Program-made: the position numbers and the translations under genes
In this document: in pieces, positions 5,895 through 13,570 of the stretch
How positions within the stretch are numbered: position 1 is the stretch's first letter
Layout of the letters: each line of letters opens with the position of its first letter
From: Sphingomonas sanxanigenens
Lineage (GTDB): Bacteria > Pseudomonadota > Alphaproteobacteria > Sphingomonadales > Sphingomonadaceae
Direction: 5' to 3'
DNA: 13,570 nucleotides
NCBI GenBank assembly: GCA_003240855.1
Contig: QFNN01000082.1
Span: 1 to 13,570, forward strand
Notes under the pieces: model-generated
What the model was told of the DNA's origin: nothing
The model's input: only the letters and a program-made list of their open reading frames with translations
The model's database searches: none

Positions 5895-7166
5895 ATGACG
5901 AAATTGAGCGGCGGCGATTCCAAGAGCACTCTCTACTGCTCCTTCTGCGGCAAGTCGCAGCATGAGGTGCGCAAGCTCATCGCCGGACCGACGGTGTTCA
6001 TCTGTGACGAATGCGTCGAGCTGTGCAACGACATCATCCGTGAGGAAACGAAGTCGGCGCTGGTGTCGAAGAAGGATGGCGGCGTGCCGACGCCGCATGA
6101 GATCTGCGAGCATCTCGACCAGTATGTGATCGGGCAGAACCGCGCCAAGCGCGTGCTCTCCGTCGCGGTGCACAATCACTACAAGCGGCTCAACCACGGC
6201 GCCAAGGGCGGCGAGGTGGAGCTTGCCAAGTCGAACATCCTGCTCGTCGGCCCCACGGGATCGGGCAAGACGCTGCTCGCCCAGACGATGGCGCGCCTGC
6301 TCGACGTGCCCTTCACCATGGCGGATGCGACGACGCTGACCGAGGCCGGCTATGTCGGTGAGGATGTCGAGAACATCATCCTCAAGCTGCTCCAGGCCTC
6401 CGACTATAATGTCGAGCGGGCGCAGCGCGGCATCGTCTATATCGACGAGATCGACAAGATCAGCCGCAAAGCGGAGAATCCCTCGATCACGCGCGACGTT
6501 TCGGGCGAAGGCGTGCAGCAGGCGCTGCTCAAGCTGATGGAAGGCACGACCGCGAGCGTGCCGCCGCAGGGTGGGCGCAAGCATCCGCAGCAGGAGTTTC
6601 TGCAGGTCGACACGACGAACATCCTGTTCATCTGCGGCGGCGCCTTCTCGGGCCTCGAGAAGATCATCGCCGACCGCCTGCAGGGCAAGTCGATCGGCTT
6701 CGGCGCGCATGTCTCCGCGCCTGACGAGCGCCGCACCGGCGAGATATTGCGCCAGGGCGAGCCCGAGGATCTGCTGAAGTTCGGCCTGATCCCGGAATTC
6801 GTCGGTCGTCTGCCTGTGATCGCGACGCTGGAGGACCTCGACATCGAGGCGCTGGTCAAGATCCTCGTCGAGCCGAAGAACGCGCTGGTGAAGCAGTATC
6901 AGAAGCTGTTCGAGATGGAGGCGGTGAAACTGTCCTTCACCGAGGAAGCGCTGGCCGCGATCGCCAAGAAGGCCATCGAGCGCAAGACCGGCGCGCGCGG
7001 GCTGCGTTCGATCCTGGAGGGCATATTGCTCGACACCATGTTCGACCTGCCCTCGATGGATGGCGTCGACGAGGTGCTGATCGACAAGGATGTGGTCGAC
7101 GGCCGCAAGGAGCCGATCCGCGTCTATGCCAAGAAGGAAAAGGAAAAGGCGGGCGGGGCGGCGTAA
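5895..7166 (+). CDS. clpX: ATP-dependent Clp protease ATP-binding subunit ClpX
   Basis: ClpX is the hexameric AAA+ unfoldase that recognises tagged substrates and threads them into ClpP. At 423 aa the protein has the usual length. The N-terminal zinc-binding domain has four cysteines at 15, 18, 37 and 40 (CSFC...CDEC). The AAA+ core has Walker A GPTGSGKT (119-126), the pore loop GYVG (152-155), Walker B VYIDEID (181-187), the RKH loop (228-230) and the sensor-2 region GARGLR (366-371). The ClpP-docking loop IGF is present at 267-269, so the protein should pair with the upstream ClpP. The start ATG is preceded by AAAGGAA (5881-5887) with a 7-base gap. Confidence 0.98.
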   Translation: MTKLSGGDSKSTLYCSFCGKSQHEVRKLIAGPTVFICDECVELCNDIIREETKSALVSKKDGGVPTPHEICEHLDQYVIGQNRAKRVLSVAVHNHYKRLNHGAKGGEVELAKSNILLVGPTGSGKTLLAQTMARLLDVPFTMADATTLTEAGYVGEDVENIILKLLQASDYNVERAQRGIVYIDEIDKISRKAENPSITRDVSGEGVQQALLKLMEGTTASVPPQGGRKHPQQEFLQVDTTNILFICGGAFSGLEKIIADRLQGKSIGFGAHVSAPDERRTGEILRQGEPEDLLKFGLIPEFVGRLPVIATLEDLDIEALVKILVEPKNALVKQYQKLFEMEAVKLSFTEEALAAIAKKAIERKTGARGLRSILEGILLDTMFDLPSMDGVDEVLIDKDVVDGRKEPIRVYAKKEKEKAGGAA

Positions 7167-7175
7167 CAGCCGGCT

Positions 7176-7249
7176 TCTCGTCGTCGCTGCGACGAGACTG
7201 TGAGCCTTGGAACATATTTCGCGGTCCGTGCAGCGATGTACGGGCCGCG
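7176..7249 (+). other. Two hairpins in the clpX-lon spacer
   Basis: The first (7176-7197) is a perfect 8-bp stem, TCTCGTCG/CGACGAGA, around a 6-base loop, starting 9 bases after the clpX stop. The second (7220-7249) has a 10-bp stem, CGCGGTCCGT against ACGGGCCGCG with one G-U pair, and a 10-base loop. Neither has a following T-tract. The first may act as a weak or factor-dependent end of the clpX transcript. Confidence 0.5.
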
Positions 7250-7318
7250 AACGTCGTTAATGCGCGCCGATTTTGCTCTTTTGCCCACAGTTTTCGACAA
7301 GCGGCCTTCCGGCGCAGA

Positions 7319-7348
7319 TTGATGCGTCGCGCATCGGCACCATATAGT
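7319..7348 (+). promoter_or_regulatory. Possible sigma-70-type promoter of lon
   Basis: TTGATG (7319-7324) and TATAGT (7343-7348) are separated by 18 bases and lie 37 bases before the lon start codon. The -10 box differs from consensus at one base and the -35 at two. I saw no good RpoH-type match here, in contrast to clpP. Confidence 0.5.
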
Positions 7349-7358
7349 CATGTGAACG

Positions 7359-7378
7359 GCGCCACCGGGCGCCACCGG
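7359..7378 (+). repeat. Perfect 10-bp tandem duplication in the lon leader
   Basis: GCGCCACCGG occurs twice in direct succession (7359-7368 and 7369-7378). The second copy ends inside the ribosome binding region CCGGAG, 5 bases before the lon ATG. This could be replication slippage or a functional leader element. Confidence 0.8.
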
Positions 7379-7385
7379 AGTTTTC

Positions 7386-9791
<2,406 letters not shown>

Positions 9792-9795
9792 CTGA

Positions 9796-9840
9796 AAAAG
9801 CGCTGAAATTGGCCATCTATCGGCCGATTTCAGCGCTTTT
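9796..9840. terminator. Strong hairpin terminator after lon
   Basis: Two 19-base arms (9796-9814 and 9822-9840) pair completely apart from one G-U wobble, around a 7-base loop. The right arm ends in CTTTT followed by GCTTT, and the left arm begins with AAAA, so it could terminate in both directions. It starts 4 bases after the lon stop. Confidence 0.9.
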
Positions 9841-9843
9841 GCT

Positions 9844-9872
9844 TTGACAGTTCGTTAGAGTCTCGCCTTATT
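9844..9872 (+). promoter_or_regulatory. Probable promoter of the HU gene
   Basis: A perfect TTGACA (9844-9849) is followed after 17 bases by CTTATT (9867-9872), a weak -10. It begins 3 bases after the lon terminator and lies about 60 bases before the HU start. The perfect -35 makes a promoter likely; the exact -10 is uncertain. Confidence 0.5.
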
Positions 9873-9932
9873 GGCGCATGGCTAAGCGCCATGATTCAAC
9901 GACACCAGCCAAATCTAGGGGGTTCCCAGGGC

Positions 9933-10205
9933 ATGAACAAGCAAGAGCTGATCGGCGCCGTCGCTGACGCTTCGGGTCTGAGCAAAGGCGACGCGGGTAA
10001 GGCCGTGGAGGCCGTGTTCGATTCGATTGGCGCCGCGCTGAAGAAGGGCGACGAGGTTCGTCTCGTCGGCTTCGGGACCTTCTCCGTCAGCAAGCGCAAG
10101 GCTTCGACCGGCCGCAACCCGCGCACGGGCGAGCCGATGACCATCAAGGCGTCGAGCCAGCCGAAGTTCAAGGCCGGCAAGGGCCTGAAGGACTCGGTCA
10201 ACTAA
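9933..10205 (+). CDS. hup: HU family DNA-binding protein
   Basis: HU is a small basic dimer that bends and compacts DNA in the nucleoid. The 90-aa protein matches the family along its full length: MNKQELIGAV start, the GFGTF turn (46-50) and the beta-arm segment GRNPRTGEPMTIKA (60-73), with the intercalating proline at residue 63. The open frame starts 14 codons earlier at 9891. ATG 9933 gives the canonical HU N-terminus and has AGGGGG at 9917-9922, 10 bases upstream. HU directly after lon is the common arrangement in proteobacteria. It has its own promoter candidate and terminator. Confidence 0.97.
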   Translation: MNKQELIGAVADASGLSKGDAGKAVEAVFDSIGAALKKGDEVRLVGFGTFSVSKRKASTGRNPRTGEPMTIKASSQPKFKAGKGLKDSVN

Positions 10206-10212
10206 TCATCGT

Positions 10213-10247
10213 CCGCCGGCGTGGGGGATGCCCTGCGCCGGCGGTTT
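10213..10247 (+). terminator. Hairpin terminator after HU
   Basis: A perfect 9-bp GC-rich stem, CCGCCGGCG (10213-10221) with CGCCGGCGG (10236-10244), closes a 14-base loop that has its own GGG/CCC pairing. It is followed by TTTCGATTT. It begins 7 bases after the HU stop. The T-tract is short but the position is right. From here to the tRNA at 10394 I see no further feature. Confidence 0.75.
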
Positions 10248-10393
10248 CGATTTATCCCAGCTTCGGGCTGGACAAGCAGGCGGCGGATGCCTATTCGGCC
10301 GCGACCGGATCAATCGCCCCTGGGCGGATCGGTCCTTTGAAGAGACGAAGCGCGGCGCAACGCCCGTTTCCATACCCTCTTCTTCTCAGGCGT

Positions 10394-10468
10394 GGGCGCG
10401 TAGCTCAGCGGTAGAGCACACCCTTCACACGGGTGGGGTCACAGGTTCAATCCCTGTCGCGCCCACCA
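10394..10468 (+). tRNA. tRNA-Val (anticodon CAC)
   Basis: The acceptor stem pairs GGGCGCG (10394-10400) with CGCGCCC (10458-10464), followed by A and an encoded CCA (10466-10468). The anticodon stem CACCC/GGGTG (10419-10423, 10431-10435) encloses TTCACAC, with anticodon CAC at 10426-10428 reading GUG. The D arm (TAGCTCAGCGGTAGAGCA) and T arm (AGGTTCAATCCCT) are standard. Confidence 0.97.
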
Positions 10469-10525
10469 CGCCTTCCAGATTTTTCGCTCATTTTCAGATG
10501 ACGGCCAAAGCCGCCGTCGGCGCGA

Positions 10526-10708
10526 TCAGTGCAGCTTCGCGATCGAAAGGCCGTCCTGCTTTGCACGTTCCTTGACCGACTCCTCGCTGCGCGTGAGCGC
10601 CTTGGCGATGGCTTTCAGCGCCATGCCTTTCTTTGCGAGCGTATGGAGTTTCTGGATTTCGGCGCTCGTCCAGGGCTGGCGGTGTCGTTCAAAGCGTTCG
10701 GAAGCCAT
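10526..10708 (-). CDS. Small 60-aa PWT/SANT-like helix-turn-helix protein
   Basis: The protein is short, basic and almost entirely helical. PWTSAEIQKLHTLAKKG (12-28) begins like a Myb/SANT helix. It is followed by a second helix, ALKAIAKAL (30-38), and a third, RSEESVKERAKQ (40-51), in the position of a recognition helix. This three-helix layout suggests a small DNA-binding or nucleoid-linked protein, but no target is known. I recall near-identical short proteins annotated as hypothetical in sphingomonads. AAGGAT sits 5-6 bases before the ATG on the minus strand. It lies 77 bases downstream of the YaiI-type gene on the same strand and could share its transcript. The real-gene call rests on the ribosome binding site, the motif and its neighbours. 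Confidence 0.8.
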   Translation of the reverse strand: MASERFERHRQPWTSAEIQKLHTLAKKGMALKAIAKALTRSEESVKERAKQDGLSIAKLH

Positions 10709-10785
10709 GAGTGATCCTTAGAGTCCGATCCGGCGAGGCTGGATCAGGTGCGGGCCGGCGCAGCGTCCACGCGAATAAGGCGGTC

Positions 10786-11265
10786 CTAGCCGATCCGCCT
10801 GAGACGGACCAGCGCCTCGTCGAGCGCGGAGAGGAAGCGCGAGCGATCGGTCTTGCTGAATGGCGGCGGCCCGCCGATCGCGTCGCCGCCGGCGCGAAGA
10901 TCGGCCATGATCGCGCGGGTGGCGATGGCGCCGCCGATGGAACTGGTGGTGAAGGGCCTGCCGTTGGGCGCGATCACGACTGCGCCGGCCTTGAGCGCGC
11001 GATCGGCCAGCAGAATGTCCGCCGTCACCACCACGGCGCGGCGATCGGCCTGTTCGGCGATCCAGTCGTCGGCGGCGTCGAAGCCGTCGCTGACCACGAT
11101 GCGGCTGACCAGCGGGTGATCGGGGATGCGCAAATGGCTGTTGCTGACGATCGTCACCGGCACGCCGATGCGGAAGGCGACCTTGTAGATTTCCTCCTTC
11201 ACCGGGCAGGCGTCAGCATCGACCAATATGCGAAGCGGGGTGGGGGACGAGGTATTGTTCATCAT
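10786..11265 (-). CDS. yaiI: YaiI/YqxD family protein (UPF0178, DUF188)
   Basis: The 159-aa protein belongs to a widespread family of unknown biochemical role with a PIN-nuclease-like fold. Family marks are VDADACPVK near the start (15-23), VVTADILLADRALKAGA (79-95) and GGPPPFSKTDRSRFL (131-145). The conserved aspartates at 16, 18 and 83 are the kind that bind metal in PIN-like folds; nuclease activity is inference only. Two adjacent ATG codons (11265, 11262) are possible starts, with a weak AGGG upstream. It is divergent from the monooxygenase, with about 90 bases between their start codons. Confidence 0.92.
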   Translation of the reverse strand: MMNNTSSPTPLRILVDADACPVKEEIYKVAFRIGVPVTIVSNSHLRIPDHPLVSRIVVSDGFDAADDWIAEQADRRAVVVTADILLADRALKAGAVVIAPNGRPFTTSSIGGAIATRAIMADLRAGGDAIGGPPPFSKTDRSRFLSALDEALVRLRRIG

Positions 11266-11357
11266 CAGACCCTACGGACTTTCCCGATTTTGCATATTGG
11301 GGCGAGTTGAGCGACACTCGGTTTTGGAGAGAAACGCAACTGATCGGCAAAAGCGAC

Positions 11358-12863
11358 ATGGAGCATTTCGACGTCATCATCGTTGGCGCGGGGCTGTCTG
11401 GCATCGGCGCGGGTTATCATCTTCAGAAAAACTGCCCCGATCGCAGCTATGCGATCCTGGAGGCGCGCGGGGCGATCGGGGGGACATGGGATCTGTTCCG
11501 CTATCCCGGCATCCGATCCGACTCGGACATGTACACGCTGGGCTATAATTTCAAACCCTGGCGGGAGGCCAAGGCGATCGCCGATGGCCCGTCCATCCTC
11601 AAATATGTCCGCGAGACCGCGAGCGACAACGGGATCGACAAGCATATCCGCTTCAATCATTCGGTTACGCGCGCATCCTGGTCGACCGCCGATGCGCGCT
11701 GGACCGTCGAGTCCGAGCATGACGGCAAGAGCGTCAGCTATAGCTGTTCCTTCCTGTTCATGTGCAGCGGCTACTATGACTATGCGCAGGGGCATGATCC
11801 CGAATTCGCCGGACGCGACAGCTTCGCCGGGACGATCGTCCATCCCCAGCATTGGCCGGAAGGGCTCGATTATTCGGGCAAGCGCGTCGTCATCATCGGC
11901 AGCGGCGCGACGGCGGTGACTCTGGTGCCTGAAATGGCGAAAACCGCGGCGCATGTGACGATGCTGCAGCGCTCGCCCACCTATGTCGTCTCGCGGCCGG
12001 CGGAGGACGGCATCGCCAACTGGCTGCGCAAGCGGCTGCCCGCGATGACGGCCTATCAGATGGTGCGCTGGAAGAATGTGCTGTGGGGCATGTTCTTCTT
12101 CAACATGGCGCGCAAGAAGCCGGAGAAGATCAAGAAACGGCTGATCGGCATGGTGCGCGATCATCTGGGGCCGGACTATGACGTCGATCGCCATTTCACC
12201 CCGCGCTACAACCCCTGGGACCAGCGGCTCTGCCTCGTCCCCGATTCCGATCTGTTCGATTCGATCAAGGCCGGGCGGGCATCGGTCGTCACCGACCGGA
12301 TCGAGCGTTTCACGCCTTCGGGCATCAAACTTGAATCGGGTGGCGAACTGCCGGCCGACGTCATCGTCACCGCGACGGGGCTGAAGCTCGTCGTGCTCGG
12401 CAAGGCGGAGTTTTTCGTCGACGGCCGGCGCATCAATTTCAGCGAGACGACCAGCTACAAGGGCATGATGTACAGCGGGGTGCCGAACATGGCCTCCTCG
12501 TTCGGCTACACCAATGCGTCGTGGACGCTGAAGGCCGACCTGACCTGCGAATATGTCTGCCGCCTGCTCAATCACATGAAAGCGGGCGGATATGACATCT
12601 GCACGCCGACGCTGTCGGGCGAGCCGATGGAGGAGATTCCCTGGCTCGATTTCTCCTCGGGTTACGTCCAGCGCTCGCTTGAGATCTTCCCCAAGCAGGG
12701 CGCGCGCAAGCCGTGGCGGATCCACCAGAATTACGCGAAGGATCTGCTCGCCTTCCGTTACGCATCGGTGGTCGACGAGGCGATGGTGTTCGCCAGGCGC
12801 GGCGGCGCGGATCAGGACGCCGGGACAGACAAAAAAGCCGAACTCCAGTTTACGTCAGCGTAA
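11358..12863 (+). CDS. FAD-containing Baeyer-Villiger-type monooxygenase, EthA-like
   Basis: The enzyme is expected to use FAD, NADPH and oxygen to insert an oxygen atom into a ketone, or to oxidise a sulphur or nitrogen centre. The FAD Rossmann motif GAGLSG is at 10-15 and the second nucleotide-binding motif GSGATA at 181-186. Between them is a perfect BVMO fingerprint FxGxxxHxxxWP (FAGTIVHPQHWP, 156-167). Blocks such as GGTWDLFRYPGIRSDSDMYT (41-60) and YNPWDQRLCLVP (284-295) are, from memory, nearly the same in mycobacterial EthA, the ethionamide-activating monooxygenase. Length is 501 aa against 489 for EthA. ATG 11358 matches the EthA start, but its ribosome binding site is poor; a TTG at 11307 in frame is the alternative. 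The natural substrate is unknown. Confidence 0.93.
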   Translation: MEHFDVIIVGAGLSGIGAGYHLQKNCPDRSYAILEARGAIGGTWDLFRYPGIRSDSDMYTLGYNFKPWREAKAIADGPSILKYVRETASDNGIDKHIRFNHSVTRASWSTADARWTVESEHDGKSVSYSCSFLFMCSGYYDYAQGHDPEFAGRDSFAGTIVHPQHWPEGLDYSGKRVVIIGSGATAVTLVPEMAKTAAHVTMLQRSPTYVVSRPAEDGIANWLRKRLPAMTAYQMVRWKNVLWGMFFFNMARKKPEKIKKRLIGMVRDHLGPDYDVDRHFTPRYNPWDQRLCLVPDSDLFDSIKAGRASVVTDRIERFTPSGIKLESGGELPADVIVTATGLKLVVLGKAEFFVDGRRINFSETTSYKGMMYSGVPNMASSFGYTNASWTLKADLTCEYVCRLLNHMKAGGYDICTPTLSGEPMEEIPWLDFSSGYVQRSLEIFPKQGARKPWRIHQNYAKDLLAFRYASVVDEAMVFARRGGADQDAGTDKKAELQFTSA

Positions 12864-12903
12864 GGCGGCGCTACCTAGTCGGCGATAACAAGGAGTCGGC
12901 AGG

Positions 12904-13570
12904 ATGGACCTGAATTTCACGCCGGAGGATCTGGCGTTCCAGGCGGAGGCGCGCGCCTTCATCGCGGAAAATTATCCGGCGCATTTGCGCGGCAAGCAGG
13001 ATGAAGGCGAGGAGCTGGCGAAGGAGGATTTCCTGAGCTGGCACCGCGTTCTGGCCAAGAAGGGCTGGATCGCGCCGGCATGGCCCGTCGAATATGGCGG
13101 CCCCGGCTGGACGACGACCCAGCGCTATATCTGGCAGGAAGAACTGGCCCGCGCCGATGCGTTGCCCATTCTGCCTTTCGGCATCAGCATGGTCGCGCCG
13201 GTGATCTACACCTTCGGCACGCCCGAGCAGAAGGCGCGCTTCCTGCCGCGCATCCTTTCGGGCGACGACTGGTGGTGCCAGGGCTATTCGGAACCGGGCG
13301 CGGGATCGGACCTCGCCTCGCTGCGCACCAAGGCGGTGCGCGACGGCGATCATTATATCGTCAACGGGCAAAAGACGTGGACGACGCTGGCCCAGCATGC
13401 CGATTGGGGTTTCTTCCTCGTCCGCACCGATCCCGACGCCAAGCCGCAGGAAGGCATCAGCTTCCTCCTCATCGACATGAAGTCGCCCGGCATCACCGTG
13501 CGCCCGATCATAACGCTGGGCGGCGAGCATGAAGTGAACGAAGTGTGGCTGGAGGATGTGCGCGTCCCCG
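12904..13570 (+). CDS. Acyl-CoA dehydrogenase, N-terminal part (cut by window end)
   Basis: The first 222 residues are visible. Acyl-CoA dehydrogenases use FAD to introduce a 2,3 double bond into an acyl-CoA. The helical N-terminal domain (about 1-122) carries the KKGWIAPAWPVEYGG block (52-66). The family signature YSEPGAGSDLASL lies at 128-140 and NGQKTWTT at 154-161, both in the beta domain that packs against FAD. The catalytic glutamate and the C-terminal domain lie past the window edge, so the subfamily cannot be fixed. AAGGAG (12890-12895) is 8 bases before the ATG. The gene follows the monooxygenase by 40 bases with no terminator, so the two are probably one operon. Confidence 0.93.
   Translation, partial: MDLNFTPEDLAFQAEARAFIAENYPAHLRGKQDEGEELAKEDFLSWHRVLAKKGWIAPAWPVEYGGPGWTTTQRYIWQEELARADALPILPFGISMVAPVIYTFGTPEQKARFLPRILSGDDWWCQGYSEPGAGSDLASLRTKAVRDGDHYIVNGQKTWTTLAQHADWGFFLVRTDPDAKPQEGISFLLIDMKSPGITVRPIITLGGEHEVNEVWLEDVRVP

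Noticed and set aside
10500..10518. GACGGC/GCCGTC stem-loop downstream of the small PWT gene as its terminator
   Set aside because: Six base pairs only, and no T-run follows on the minus strand.

Overview
The window is GC-rich, gene-dense chromosomal DNA from an alphaproteobacterium, most likely a sphingomonad. This rests on protein character and not on a marker gene: the trigger factor has a long Lys/Ala tail, there is a 60-residue PWT-SANT-like small protein, and codon use is strongly G/C-ending throughout. The assignment to Alphaproteobacteria is fairly safe; the family is an inference.

Layout. The left edge (1-749) holds the 3' end of a TPR-type protein and a short secreted protein of unknown function. 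A REP-like palindrome and tRNA-Leu(UAG) follow (750-1027). The core is the classical protein-quality-control cluster: tig (1092-2675), clpP (5141-5788), clpX (5895-7166), lon (7386-9791) and an HU gene (9933-10205). The order matches the well-known tig-clpP-clpX-lon-hup arrangement. Between tig and clpP sit two apparent cell-envelope sugar genes that overlap tail to tail by 47 bp: a GT2 polyprenyl-phosphate glycosyltransferase on the plus strand and a multi-pass GT-C-type membrane glycosyltransferase on the minus strand. The latter is divergent from clpP.

After HU come tRNA-Val(CAC), a minus-strand pair (a YaiI/UPF0178 protein and the 60-aa PWT-type protein), and on the plus strand an EthA-type Baeyer-Villiger FAD monooxygenase followed at 40 bp by an acyl-CoA dehydrogenase cut off by the window end.

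How the genes fit together. Trigger factor receives nascent chains, ClpX feeds substrates to ClpP, Lon degrades damaged proteins, and HU compacts DNA. An RpoH-like promoter candidate before clpP (CTTG, 18 bp, CCGATGTAGG) suggests heat-shock control. A strong hairpin terminator separates lon from HU. The GT2/GT-C pair could supply and use a lipid-linked sugar, but that is inference. The monooxygenase and acyl-CoA dehydrogenase look like a small catabolic operon whose substrate cannot be read from sequence.

No CRISPR array, transposase, phage gene or obvious defence system was found. The most unusual items are the His-rich and Lys/Ala-rich trigger-factor tail, the sugar-transfer insertion between tig and clpP, and the monooxygenase operon.
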